This document shows positions 22,429 through 34,096 of a DNA stretch of 64,000 bases, one piece after another. Origin of the DNA: Costus lasius. Taxonomy: Eukaryota > Streptophyta > Magnoliopsida > Zingiberales > Costaceae. The DNA lies in assembly GCA_027563935.2 (NCBI GenBank), contig CM050450.1, positions 29,251,439 to 29,315,438 of the forward strand, read 5' to 3'. Under the pieces are notes generated by a model, which worked only from the letters and a program-made list of their open reading frames with translations, was not told the DNA's origin and ran no database searches. The translations under genes and the position numbers were made by a program. Numbering within the stretch: position 1 is the first letter of the stretch; the number at the start of each line of letters is the position of its first letter.

Positions 22429-23211
22429 TTGGTCCAGAAGTTTGATTCTTTATCTTTTCCATCGAGAGTAGTTAATGCAGTTTCTTATGAGGTATGTGGT
22501 GTAACAGGACACGATTCATCTGAATGTCAAATAATAGCTTCATCGCAAAAGGAGTCTAATCAAGAGCAAGTCAACGCTATGGGGAACTACACTCAGAGAC
22601 CTGCAAATGATCCATATTCTGCAACCTACAATCCAGGATGGAGGAACCACCCCAACCTGTCCTACAAGAATAATCATGGGCAAGTTCCTCCTCAGTATTC
22701 TCAGCAGAATAGTAGGGCACCACCGGGCTTTCAACCAAAGCAATATGGGCAGCCCCCGAAGTCAAACTTTGATTCCATGCTGGAAGTTGTTATGAAGCAA
22801 CAAAAGAGAACCGACGACCTTGCTGACCAGATCAAGCAGCTGACATCCTGTGTGGAAGCTTTAACTACCCACAACAAGATGTTGGAGAATCAGATCACAC
22901 AGCAAGCTAGTACGACTAGCAGACCTACAGGGAGACTACCGGGACAGCCTGAGATGAACCCCAGAGAGCACATCAACGCGGTCACTGCAATAAGTGCCAA
23001 ACACGATGAGACACCTGGAGAGCCCAATGAAGAACCTATTGATCTATATGCAAGCAGTGCTTTCGATCAAGAAATTTGTGAGGAGAAAGGGGAAGAAGAG
23101 AAATATGTAGGTCCGCCTGCATATGTTCCTCTAATTCCTTTTCCCCGGAGGGTAAGAAAAACAGACCAGAGAAAACCTGAAGGCAGTAAGTTCGATGTAA
23201 AGAAAAAATAG
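22429..23211 (+). CDS. Athila-1 gag, C-terminal part (nucleocapsid region)
   Basis: An open 260-codon stretch continues Gag after a stop. Near residues 20-34 is a CCHC-like knuckle (YEVCGVTGHDSSEC) in which the first cysteine is tyrosine; the Athila-2 copy keeps it as CDVCGVTGHSSNDC. A Pro/Gln-rich segment and a coiled-coil-like stretch (DDLADQIKQLTSCVEAL) follow, then an acidic region leading to protease. A stop separates it from the protease frame. Confidence 0.75.
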   Translation: MVQKFDSLSFPSRVVNAVSYEVCGVTGHDSSECQIIASSQKESNQEQVNAMGNYTQRPANDPYSATYNPGWRNHPNLSYKNNHGQVPPQYSQQNSRAPPGFQPKQYGQPPKSNFDSMLEVVMKQQKRTDDLADQIKQLTSCVEALTTHNKMLENQITQQASTTSRPTGRLPGQPEMNPREHINAVTAISAKHDETPGEPNEEPIDLYASSAFDQEICEEKGEEEKYVGPPAYVPLIPFPRRVRKTDQRKPEGSKFDVKKK

Positions 23212-23806
23212 GTGAGCAAGAACACTGAAATAACAAAGGTAAGAGACCCCGGAGATATTTCAATTCCATGCCAAGTTGGTAAGTTTACTGTTGAAAAGGC
23301 TTTGTGCGACGTAGGAGCTAGTATCAGCTTGATACCTGCATACTTGATTGAGGAAGTAGGTAGTGGAGAACTTAAACCTACTGAGACTTATATTCAATTT
23401 GTTAATGGTTTTGATCAGCAACCAATTGGTATCCTAGAGAATGTAACAGTTAAAATTGATAAATTTTCTATCGTTCCCTGTCATTCTAGGAAGACCATTT
23501 TTAGCAAGCACGGGAGCTATAATTGACATGTTGCATGAAAAGCTTACTTTGAATTTGAATGATAGCAAGTTGATCTTTGATTTTTCAGCTGAAGCTAAAC
23601 AAATTAATTTTGCGGGTCCCGATAAATCTCCAGGGGTGAAGGAGAACAAATTTGATAAAGGAAGTGATTTTGAAATCGATAGACGTCCCTCAGAAAATTG
23701 GAAAAAGCATAAAGAGGGGGAATCGAAGAAAGCTGAGACACGGACACTACCTAGAACTATAAAGTTAAATCTATACAATGAACCAGAAAGGTGTCAGGAA
23801 CAATAA
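23212..23806 (+). pseudogene. Athila-1 aspartic protease remnant
   Basis: GDISIPCQVGKFTVEKALCD, then VGASISLIPAYLIEE, is the retropepsin-like active-site region of Athila/Tat elements, reading D-V-G-A-S where most have D-L-G-A-S. After a frame change near 23465, FPVILGRPFLASTGAIID is the second hallmark segment. The acidic, lysine-rich linker expected before reverse transcriptase follows and ends at 23806. No RT follows. Confidence 0.85.
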
Positions 23807-23854
23807 TTGCCAATTATTCACTGCGCCTTGTATCCACCAGAAAAGTCATGAACA

Positions 23855-23912
23855 CTATCTTGGTCAAGCTAAAGACCATAAACAAGTGCTTCCTGGGAGG
23901 CAACCCAGCTGC
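23855..23912 (+). promoter_or_regulatory. paired small hairpins at the end of the gag-pol region
   Basis: TGGTC-AAGCTAAA-GACCA (23861-23878) and CTGGG-AGGCAA-CCCAG (23893-23908) form two perfect 5-bp stems 14 bases apart. The same word order (GTC..AGCTA..GAC, then GGGAGGCAACCC) is remembered from the region after integrase in other Athila/Tat elements, with different closing pairs. The role is unknown. Confidence 0.55.
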
Positions 23913-24138
23913 TCTGAATTTTCATTAATTAGAGCATATCTTTCTATTTTAGTTTTGAACTTTTCTTTATAAACCCTAGGAGTAGTTTCTTAATTTTTAA
24001 TTTTTGTTTTAAGCTTTCTCCATGTCATTTGATGAACTATTACATATGGAAATTCTTTTGAATTCGATGCTTATTGTGTAGGAATTTTTCAGGGATTTTT
24101 GCAGATTTTTCTGATGAAAAGCCAATTCAAAACGCGAC

Positions 24139-24258
24139 ATTTACGGGTCAAGCCGTAATTATCGCATAGTCGTGACCGCAAATAAGACTAAGCTAACGGG
24201 ACACTGTACGCTAAAGCGAGTTTACAGCCCAAGCCGTGACATGTTTACGGGTCGTAAG
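24139..24258 (+). repeat. LTR-type palindromic modules inside Athila-1
   Basis: TTTACGGGTCAAGCCGTAA followed by AGTCGTGA (24140-24176), and TTTACAGCCCAAGCCGTGA followed by TTTACGGGTCGTAA (24220-24257), repeat the half-site architecture of the LTR modules. The next 180 bases (AGCGGCGACGAAACC, CACCGGATTTC) also resemble the LTR segment after its modules. They lie between protease and the second ORF. Confidence 0.7.
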
Positions 24259-24699
24259 TTCTTATGGTTTAAACCTCACGGGTGGCTTAGGGTTTACGTT
24301 TATGCTCGTAATTTGTCGATTTCCGGTGATTCCTTCCACGAGCGGCGACGAAACCTTCCACCCCACCTTCCTCCACTTCCTGCGAGTGATTCCCAGCCAT
24401 TCTCCACCGGATTTCTGCTGAAGATCATGGAGAATCGCCGTCTGTCCGCCGCTGTCGCCAAGGTCCATTTTTTGACTGATTCGAGCCCGATTTGCGCATA
24501 GATCCATGAGTTTTCCTTGCTCAATCCCGAGATTCATCATTTACACCTAGATTACATACGCCTCATTTCAATTTGGAGCTATTAGATTGGACTTTTGGAT
24601 CAAGTTTTTGCGCCGTGTTCACGGTCGTCTCTTGTAGTTACTGTAGCATCACAATTTAGCGTTGATATTTGCATATATTTGGATCATTTGATTGACATT

Positions 24700-26221
24700 A
24701 TGGCACTGAGGAGATCTGTGAGGTCTAGGCCCTACAGGGCAGTGATGAAGAGTAGATATCCTGGACCAGAGCCACGATACGTGTATAGGATGATTCCCAT
24801 AGTTTGTCCGTAGAGATTTGAGCGGATTATTTATTCAGACTCAGAGCCCGAGACACATGCACAGACATCAGAGGCTCCGAGGATGACTTTAGTGGCCAGT
24901 ATATCACAGACGGTAGCGTCTGAGCCTCCCAGCTCTCCGGAGCTAGAAATTATATCTGAGAGGCCTGCTGATAGGCCAGAGAGATGCGATTAGAGGATTT
25001 CTAGACGGTACGCTAGGAAGCGTACCACGAGAGGCATGACTACATGAGGAGGTAGGGCCACCAGGCCATTATCGCCAGTAGTGGAGACTGCAGAGACTTC
25101 AGAGGCACCCCCAGTGTCAGCACCCATAGTGACAGAGATAGAGCAGTCAGTGGCGATACAGACTGACGTTACACCTATGGATGTGGAGGGTCTTACTACA
25201 CTAGTGCCTTCCACAGATATACCAGAGTCTACTGCTCCTACTATACTCAGGGCATCGAGGTGGACACTCCGCATGATACAGTCCACACACCAGAGATTGC
25301 ATCACCCTCCTCAGCCCAGGGAGACCTGCCTGTCCCTGAGGCGAGTACACCCATATTACCAGATCAGGAGGAGGCATTACCTGAGATATTTGCAGATTTA
25401 CCAAAAATATCAGTAGACATACCGGAGCTCCGCTCCTCACCATCGGTTGCACTTGAGTCTTCTACGACTCCTGAGACAGTTCCACTGCCAGTTTCTAAGA
25501 TACCACGATGACACAGCCAACACCACCACCAGTATCAGTACCAGAGGTTCATTTGCCTTCACTAGAGCCATCATCAAGGCATTCCCCAGCTGTATCACCA
25601 GTGCGATCATCACCTGAGTCCTCCCCTACTTCACCAGAGCCTATTATTCCAGAGAGGAGACGCGCGCGATCACCGCCTCCTGTCCTTGCTCCTTATCCAC
25701 GTCAGATCCGTCACAGGAGTAGAGAGATCGAGAGGAGGTACCGAGCTCTGTCCACTCGAGGAGTGATTAGCACCCGGTATTGGGACGACCAGGTACTGCA
25801 GTCCCTAGGATTGTTCAATGACGTCCAGTGGATGTTCGCGAACATAGGGTGGCAGGATTTTTATCATCAGAGGCATGCTACATACGTACAGCTGACATTG
25901 GAGTTCTTCAGTACTGTTCAGATTACACTGAGGAACCATGATAACGGAGACCCAGGGAGGATGTCATTCCAGTTAGGGAACCGGGACCATGTACTTACTT
26001 TGGACCAGCTAGGTCACATTTTTGGATTCCCCGCGGATACGACTAGATACTGCCCCCGTGAGTTTTCTGAGGGAGCATTTTGGCGGGAGATATCTATAGA
26101 GGGGAGGTTTGACCCTAGGACTGCCAGAGCCTCGCATTTGTCCAGCCCAGTCTTCAGATACATACACCGAGTTTTGGCACACACCATCTTTGGGCGGGCA
26201 GAGAGTGATGACATGGTCAGG
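24700..26221 (+). pseudogene. Athila-type second ORF, N-terminal and central part (Athila-1)
   Basis: A Pro/Ser/Thr/Glu-rich N-terminal region (24700-25500) has several stops and a frame change. From 25508 an open stretch contains RYWDDQVLQSLGLFNDVQWM, FANIGWQDFYHQRHATY, ITLRNHDNGDPGRMSFQLGN and TLDQLGHIFGFP. This is the conserved core of the Athila ORF family (Pfam ATHILA, known only from these elements). Its biochemical role is not established; an envelope-like function has been proposed for the ORF after pol in this clade. The core ends at GRAESDDMVR (26221), where copia sequence begins in the same frame. Confidence 0.85.
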
Positions 26222-28220
26222 TTTGACCCATTAACCAAGGCTTTGGCGCAGTAGAAGCATGATGGTCACGCTAGAGATATGGGGTTGAGATTCCTCAACT
26301 TCTAGGTCTTAGTGCAAGTGGGAGATTGTTGGTGTATATGCCCTAGGACTTAGTTTTGGTCAACTTATGTACTACTTGACATTGATATTTATATATCATT
26401 CTGGCATTATCGTTATCATTGTTTGTCTACACCTGCGATTGTGTACTTAAATGATAATGTCCCTGGAGACAGATTGGATCTGTGTTCAAATAATTATCCC
26501 CAGTCGATGTACCTGAGTGGATATGGGACAGCTCTGGTACTTGTGAGACTGGTATGTGGGCTGGTTGGGCACGTGGTGCTAACGCAGACACATGGGTATA
26601 TCATTGGAGGATATACTGGATAGACCCGCTATGAGGCTATGACTTGGTGTCATGAGTTATCCTCATAAGTGACAGGAGATGCATTGATCCCTTAACTTGA
26701 GGTCATTGATCATTCTATATGGCTAGGGACTTGCTTTGATACAACCCAACACCTTGCCGTAGTTGGGAGGTCATAACGGTTGTCATTGAGCATGTCACGA
26801 CCCATAGGAGAAGGTCAATGGACAGACATAGGATTTGCCCCTTCCTTAGGGAAGTATGATATCCATGGAGCTCCTCTATGGTTCTATGACTGAAAGTGTA
26901 TGACCATACCCAGGTGAGAACCTGATTTAGTCATAGCCATGCGATTGGATGAAAACAAGTGGTGACACACTTGTCCAATCGGATATCAGTTCGGCAAAGA
27001 GACTGTAATGCATCTGTACCTAGTTGCGATGATGGGGATGTCGATGTCGATATTCATTCCAATGACCTGGGTAGTAGCGATGCACTGCTAGGTGCCAGTG
27101 TCAGAGGAACCTACAGGGTCGCACACCTTGATACTTGAATTCTCGTATTGATCGGGAAGCCTTATGATCGAGTTATTGTATAACTCAGATCTAATTGGGA
27201 GATTTCATCAGCGCCAATGGGCCTGATGAGATGGAAGAATATTATTGGAGCCAAACTTCATTTTTGGCAGGTTGACCCGTATTTGACCATGGTTGGTCAT
27301 ATTTGGATTAGGGTTGCATTGGATTGGATCAAAGTGCTTAATCAACCCATGTAATGGAGTTTGGGCTAGCTCATTATCCAATGAGGCCCAATAATAAGTT
27401 GTCATGAAGAGAAGAAGGGCTAGAAGGGTATAATGGGGACAAATCTTCTCCCCTAGGCGCCTATGGGCATAATGGGGAGAAGTGGCGCAATTTGCTTCAT
27501 AAGGAAGCAATTGGCGCCTTCCCCTTTATCCCTTATGGTATGAATGCCTATATGGCATTGCTTGGGGTGCAAGGCAAGGCCTTGGCGCACAAAGAAAGAC
27601 ATGGGCACAAAAGGAATGGTTGAATGAGAATTATGGAAATGTCTTGGAGACTTTCCTTGTCTCAAACCTTCTCATCCTAGTCGCCCACTTGTCTTGATCC
27701 TAGCCTTTCATAAACCGCCTCTTGCCCTATAAAAGTGCACCTAGCTGAGCCCTCTTATGAGTGATCAATCCTTGAAGGCGTGAACACAAGAAGAGGGGCG
27801 AGTGCTAGGAGCAAGGGCGCATCTTCCTTCTTCCATAGCCGAGAGTTTCTCCTTCCTTTCCTCTTGGCGGCTTGGGTAGTTTCCTTCTTCTCTTGGTGCA
27901 TCCTTTCCTCTTGGTGGCGCAAGTGAAGTGGAGCATCTCCCTAAGGCTTTGATCTTCTTCCCGAGGCTAGCACCGGGCGTGGAAGAAGAGAACTCAAGAG
28001 ATCCATGTGTGTGAGACTGTAGAGGGCGCACGCTTGGGCGCCTATCACGACATCGACCTCATCTTGCTCTAAGGTATTTCCTAACTCATCGTGTCGACTC
28101 TCTTGCTTGCGATCTTCACTGGGTTTTTGGGACCAGCCTGTTTCGGGGACATTCTTCTGCTGCGTAATATGTATGTCTATGACTCTGAAAATTATAAAAT
28201 GTCCCCGGGGTTTCCCAATA
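26222..28220 (+). mobile_element. 5'-truncated Angela-like copia: RNase H tail plus 3' LTR
   Basis: 26222-26305 encodes the C terminus of copia RNase H (DPLTKALAQ, stop, KHDGHARDMGLRFLNF), closely similar to the end of element P. A polypurine tract AAGTGGGAGAT follows (26316-26326), then a 1894-bp LTR starting TGTTGGTGTATATGCC (26327) and ending TTTCCCAATA (28220; final CA mutated to TA). Everything upstream of the last ~30 codons is missing, and no TSD was found. The piece replaces part of the Athila second ORF. Confidence 0.85.
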
Positions 28221-28234
28221 GGTAGCTCATACCA

Positions 28235-28654
28235 TCTTATGTTCAGGCACACAGATGTTACCATGAGGCTGCCGAACATGAACCGCACTCTAGTTCGTGT
28301 TCAGCAGAACTGGATCGTGGATCCCACACATGGGGGAGGTCCTAGAGAGGCAGCTTCACCTCCATCACCGCCGAGGCTACAGAGCACATTCCTTCAGTCG
28401 CCCCATCAGTTGCTGATCGGCCGTCTTCATCTGCCAGACCGTCTTCAGCATGATCAGATCCTTCATTGGAGCAGATGCGAGCCAAGCAGAGTAGGATGCG
28501 AGACAATATTTCGCGCTTAGAGCAGGGACAATCGAGAGCACTTGACTCTTTACGCGCGATAGAGGAGTTATTACGACATCATCTCCCTTCATCGTCATCG
28601 ACTAGACGCACCAGAGGCGAGGAGGAGGACTCTGAGCATACCGAGACGGATTGA
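28235..28654 (+). pseudogene. Athila-type second ORF, C-terminal part (Athila-1)
   Basis: The reading resumes after the copia piece with MRLPNMNRTLVRVQQNWIVD (28263). A frame change follows, then EQMRAKQSRMRDNISRLEQG and LDSLRAIEELLRHHLPSSSS, ending in an acidic tail EEEDSEHTETD and a stop at 28652. The pattern (basic/aromatic block, then coiled-coil-like C terminus) fits the end of Athila ORFs. More than 100 codons expected between GRAESD and this block are absent. Confidence 0.7.
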
Positions 28655-30313
28655 TTGAGTTTGTAAGTATTGCACTTCATTTTTACTTACTGCCTGGTTA
28701 TTTCTTGATTTTGTGTATATGATCTCATGGTTATCCTATTCATGCACAGGAATTAGTAGACTTGATGCTGATGCGACCACACACAGCTGTTTTATGATTT
28801 CTTTGTGTGTGTGCATTGTATCAAGATTTTGTGAGATCCATTTGGGATATTTGACATTTAACTGGGCATATTAGACGGTATTTGACCTTAGGATGCTGAG
28901 CATGATATGGTTGTGATGGTTTTATGTACATTTGGTATTCATTGCATGTTTGATGTGTTCTATGATGATTTTGGATATTTTGTTGATGAGTTTATGCATT
29001 TGAGGGCTATTCTAATACATATGCTTGATATTTAGAATGGATAGTAACTGAGTACGGTAAATTTGATTTGATTGATGAAACTAGATGGTATTTAATGTTT
29101 GAAACTTGATTACCATGTAAAAATTGAATATCTTTGATGTGGTATATTTTCTGGATTTTTCTAAGTCATGTTTTCATTTTTTGATATAACTGAACAGGAT
29201 TTCGCCAACAATTACAAAGGGAACTCTTGCAAAAAAATTTTCTGAAATTCTTCATTAATTGAATATTTACACGCATGCAACAATTTATGTCTAGGGTGTC
29301 TTCATGTATTTTGATTGCATTCAAGCTTTATGGGTACTTATCCTAAATGTTCATGATTTTTAAGGATACACAAATTTGTTTAATCATTAATTTTAGACTT
29401 AGGAAACATCTTGAGTGATTGATTTGATGACTTAAAGAATTTTTAAAATTTCATGTAGACTTAAATTGTTAAGAAAACTCAATTCTGGTATTGATAAAAT
29501 ACATTTGTGAATTGTTATATGTTCATATGACACATGCATGGTATCTTGTTACTTGAAATTTAATTTATCTATTTTTGCTTGATGGAAATTTTTATGAATA
29601 GAAAATTGGTGATATTCATTTAAATTGAGATTTGCTCCAACTCCTCTAGTTGAAAAATCTTAAGTCATGAGTTATATTATACCATTGCTTGGTATACTTT
29701 AACTCTGTTATAATCAAGTAACAAAGGGAGATTTTTTTTAAAACAGATATTTAACCCTCTTGCAAAAAGATCAACAACAATTTAAATACCATGCCACTGA
29801 CCGACTCTCTCCTGAAAAAAAAAAAATGGGAGCTGTAGGTCGAGTGGACAACTCCGCTGACTTTATGATTGAGACTATGAGTTAAATTATACTACTCTGT
29901 GGTATACTTTAAACAATGTTATGATGCTAACAGGAAAGGGCACATAGCCGTTTAAAGACCAAATTGCATTAAAAGTCTCTTATCTTTAACATCACTGAAA
30001 TTCTTGAAGTAGAAATTTTATCTATTGAGTAAGATAGATTTATTAAGATGAGAGTATTTGATACTTAGTGTGTGAAGGATGAACATTATGGCATGAATTG
30101 TGAATTTTATCTTTCTTGGATTGTAACCTCTTGGGAATTTATCTCTATTATGATTTTTTCTTGAATTACTTGAGTTTGAAAGATTGATTACTTAATTTGT
30201 GGACTAAGGATGTTATTAGGGGCAAAAACAAATGAATGTTTCTTATCTTTACATTCTTAATACATATCGAGGTATTGCTTAAGGACAAGCAAAATTTTAA
30301 GTCTAGGGTATTT
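28655..30313 (+). other. Athila-1 3' non-coding region
   Basis: AT-rich and stop-ridden. It contains two diverged copies of the segment around ATGAGTTATATTATACCATTGC (near 29670) and ATGAGTTAAATTATACTACTC (near 29880), each followed by GGTATACTTTAA. It ends with AAGGACAAGCAAAATTTTAA and the polypurine-like tract before the 3' LTR. No gene was seen. Confidence 0.6.
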
Positions 30314-31794
30314 TGATGAGTTGCATTTACACCATGTTTTCACCAATATTTTAGATCATATTTTGGGCTTATATGCATGATTTTGTGCTATTTTTAGTGC
30401 TTTTGCGTTACTTTGCACGGAATCTTCACTTTTCTTGGTTTTTATGAAAATGTAGGTAAAATGACGTAAAAAATGAAGGATTTCGAGAGTTTTGAAGCCA
30501 AAGTATGATTCCCAAGGAGATCATGAGCCTTTATGACGAATTTGGGGCTAAAACAGTGAAGAACGAGACTTTTACGGCCTTGGCCGTAAATATGGATTCA
30601 GCCGTGAACGCGACGACGAACGGAAGTTGAAAACGGCTAAGTGTCGGAATGAACAGAAACTTTCATGGGTGAAGCCGTAATTCTATCACGGGCCGTGAAA
30701 CTTTCTGTGACCGAAAGCATTATACACAGAAACATTTACGGCCTCAGCCGTAAACGTATCACGGGCCGTAAAAACTTCCGCCCGATGAGTTTTTCACCTG
30801 TCTCTTCACCGATTCAAACCGGAATTGAACCAGACTTCGCAGAACCATTCGCAGAACCTTTCCCTGATGAGTTTTAAACCGGTCCAACTATAAAAGATGA
30901 GATTTTTGGAGGGTTAAGGAGCTTCTGGTTAGACGAACACGAGCGGCGGCGACAACAAGGGTGACAACTTGATTTCGAAGCATATTCCGGCAAGATTTCA
31001 TATGATTTCGACGATTGATCCTCCAATCCTCATCTCCAGACTGAGGAGAAGATGGTTTCATCACCCTTTTTGTGATTTCTTTGCGATTCCTATGAGATAT
31101 TTCTTGTTTATCAAAAACATATATTCTCTTGATAATATGTGCGAGTAGATACCTTTTCGGGATTGATTGGGCGTAGCCCACTGATTTGCATGGATTAATT
31201 TATACTTTTGCTCTTTTAATATAATTTTATCTTCCTGATTTGATTGAAATTGCACACATCCCGTAAATTACCCTGGCCAAGTAACTTTACGTCTTAGACG
31301 TTGCGAGAAGGACCGAGAGGTGAATCGCTAACGTCCGATCTATTTCGATTAAACCTACGAATCCGATCACGGGAGTAGTTTAGATTCGTTTGAAGGAATT
31401 AACCTACTTTTCACAGAAATTAAGGGATATAGTTAGGTTAACTGTTACGAGAGTAGGGAGTTAATCTAATTAGATATTGTATCATGCTCCGGGAAGAAGT
31501 GATATGTACCTCAGGAAAAGTACCTTTCAGGATAGATAAGTTTATTGACTGAGTTATTTTTACACGATTCATGTTTATCAGTGTAACGAACCCATGAATT
31601 CCTGATGCTTTAGAATTCAAGTCCTTTAAAAAGCTGTTTTGAGTTTGTGTCGTGCTTAGAAGTTAGAACAACCAAGTATTGATTCCGCCTAAATTCAAAC
31701 ATATCAAGAAGTTAGTACTTGGCTACGTAGTCCTCGTCGGGAACGATATCTTTTTATTACTTCGATAAATCCGTGCACTTGCGGTTCGCTATCA
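30314..31794 (+). repeat. Athila-1 3' LTR
   Basis: 1481 bp, matching the 5' LTR. The three palindromic modules are retained (30570-30608, 30660-30700, 30734-30773). Upstream lies AAGTCTAGGGTATTT, in the polypurine-tract position. Confidence 0.92.
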
Positions 31795-33485
31795 GTATAT
31801 CAGTAGAGGATATACTAGATCCACCCGCTGTGAGGCTATGACTTGGTGTCATGAGTTATCCTCACAAGTGATAGGAGATGCATTGATCCCTTGACTTGAG
31901 GTCATTGACCATTCTGCATGGTTAGGGATATGCTTTGATACAACCTAACACCCCACCATAGTAGGGAGGTAATAATGGTTGTTATTGAGCATGTCACAAC
32001 GTATATGAAAAGGTCAATGGATAGACAGACGATTTGCCCCTTCTTGAGGGAAGCATGATATCCACTGGTCCCCCTTATGATTCTATGACTGAAAGTGTAT
32101 GGCCATACCCAGGTGAGAACCTGATTTAGTCATGACTATGTGATTGGGTTAAAACAAGTGGTGACACACTTGTCCAATCGAATATCAGTACGACAAAGGG
32201 ACTATAATGCATTTGTACCTAGTTGCGATGATGGGGATGTCGATGTCGATATCCATTCCGAAGACTTGGGTAGCAGCGATGCACTGCTAGGTGCCACTCA
32301 CTACTTGTGATGACTTAAGACATCACTGCCAACGTCAGAGGAACCTACAGGGTCACACACCTTGATACTCGAGTTCTCGTATTGATCGGGAAGCCTTATG
32401 ATCGAGTTATTAGATAGCTCGGATCTATTTGGGAGATTTCATCAGTGCCAATGGGCTTGATGAGATGGAAGAATGTTATTATAGTCAAACTTCATTTTTG
32501 GTAGTTGACCCAAAATTGACCATGGTTGGTCACATTTGGATTAGGGTTGTATTGGATTGGATCCAATAGCATAATCAACCCATATAATAAAGTTTGGGCT
32601 TGCTCATTACCCAATGAGGCCCAATAACAACTTGTCATGAAGAAAGGATTAGGGAAAAGGGTATAATGGGGATGATATCCCACCCCATTGGCATCAAGGG
32701 CATAATGGGGTGAGATGGGCGCATGTTGCTTCTTATGGGAGGTTTTGGCACCTAGCCCTTTCATGCTTAGACAGAAACCTTGTCTCTATGGCAAGGGTTG
32801 AGGCATCTAAGGCATGATAGACTTGTATGGTAAGTCTTGGGCGATTGCAAGGGATTTATGGTAAAGTGTTGGAGACTTTCTAAAACCTTAAACCCTAAAT
32901 GCCTCCCCTTAACCCAAGCCGCCCCTTCATGATGTGTTGCGCCTAACCCTTGTGTTGCCGCCCCCTCTAGTCTATATATCCTTGTGCATGCAAGAGTCAC
33001 AAGGCACAACCAATTGGCGTGAGCAAGGCACAAGGGTGACGGCTTCAAGGAGTTGGTGCAATCTTCTTCTTCCATCACCATTGCCACAAGCAATCTTCCC
33101 TCTTCTCCTCTTGGCGCAAGATTGGATTTGTGCTTGGCGGCATTCTTCTCCCACCTTCTTCACCTTGGCGCAACTTCTCTTGAAGGTGGCACAAGCATTG
33201 AAGAAGGAGACCTAAGGCTTGGATCTTCTTCCCGAGGCTAGCACCAGGCGTGGAAGAAGAGAGCTCGATACATCCATGTGTGTGAGACTGTAGAGAGTGC
33301 ACACTTGGGCGCCTATCTCGACATCGGCCTCATCTTTCTCCTAAGGTATTTTCTATCTCAACGTGTCGACTCCCTCGCAAGATGATCTTCATGGGTTTTT
33401 GGGACTGGCCTGTTTCGGGGATATTCTTCCGCTGCGTTTGTAATGTCCATGAAATATTGTAAAATATCCCCGGGGTTTCCCAACA

Positions 33486-34096
33486 GTGGTATCAGAGCGA
33501 TTTTGAGTGTCGAATGATGTACATTCACGCTTTTCCATGCTCACATGCCATGTGTCAATTTTCACAAATTGCATGTTCACATGGCGCATGATTTTTTTAA
33601 GTAGGAAAAATTATAGTTTCTTGTTCCTATCATCTTTTCAATCTCTTTTGGAATTTTGGGTTATTTTTCTTAATTTATTTAAGATCAAAGGCACACGTAG
33701 TTTTGTCAAGTAGGATGAGCATTGTGTCTTCGGACTAGCCGTGTCTCTTGATCTAACAAAATTGCCAGCTGATAGGATCAATAAAATCGTCTTGAAAAAT
33801 TAATCGCAAATAACCAAAATATCCATGATAAGAAGATGAGGAAAGGAGACTTGTTTTATGAGAAACTAAAATTTCAGATTTTGAGTTTTTCATGAGCATA
33901 TAGAATTGCATGTGTAAATGCCTTGTTTGTGCATGATGTTGTGGTCATGAGTCAAGCCCCTTAGCATGCCTGTGATGTATCCTTGTGAGGCCTGTGTGCC
34001 GCTTTTCTTTATGCTTTTAACTAAGAAGAAGATTAGAGTGGTGCATCAATTGGAACCTTGGCACATGCATGCTTGCTTGTGCACCTTGCATGGTGC
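33486..34096 (+). other. PBS and leader of element X
   Basis: TGGTATCAGAGCG (33487-33499) is a perfect initiator-Met-tRNA type PBS directly after the LTR. The following leader (CATGCCATGTG, AAATTGCATG, AGATCAAAGGC, GTCTTCGGACTAGCC) matches in order the leader of element P read on minus from 63934 leftward, apart from P's insertions. It stops at GGTGC (34092-34096), where Athila-2 begins. Confidence 0.82.

Larger units (their letters stand above)
19983..31794 (+). mobile_element. Athila-1: non-autonomous Athila-like gypsy element
   Basis: LTRs at 19983-21447 and 30314-31794 share TGATGAGTTGCATTTACACC starts and GCTATCA ends. A 5-bp duplication gtata flanks the unit (19978-19982, 31795-31799) inside the LTR of X. 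The PBS (TTTTTGGCGCCGTTGTCAGG, from 21450) matches the tRNA-Asp type usual for Athila. Internal order is gag, protease, then the Athila-type second ORF. Reverse transcriptase, RNase H and integrase are absent. A 2-kb copia 3' end with its LTR (26222-28220) interrupts the second ORF. LTRs differ by a few percent (hand estimate 3-4%), plus a 12-bp duplication near 30840 in the 3' copy. Confidence 0.9.
17704..33485 (+). repeat. 5' LTR of Angela-like element X (split into three pieces)
   Basis: Pieces 17704-17884, 19893-19982 and 31800-33485 join, after removing two TSD-flanked insertions, into an LTR of about 1957 bp starting TGTTGGTGTTTATGC and ending GGTTTCCCAACA. A primer-binding site follows at 33487. 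The start and the CCCAACA end resemble Angela/BARE-type copia LTRs. The left flank (gttgg, 17699-17703) is the presumed TSD within LTR W. The U3 part is rich in GCGCC words. Confidence 0.8.

Noticed and set aside
33487..33499. TGGTATCAGAGC words as part of a tRNA gene
   Set aside because: They are primer-binding sites at LTR borders. No cloverleaf or A/B boxes surround them.
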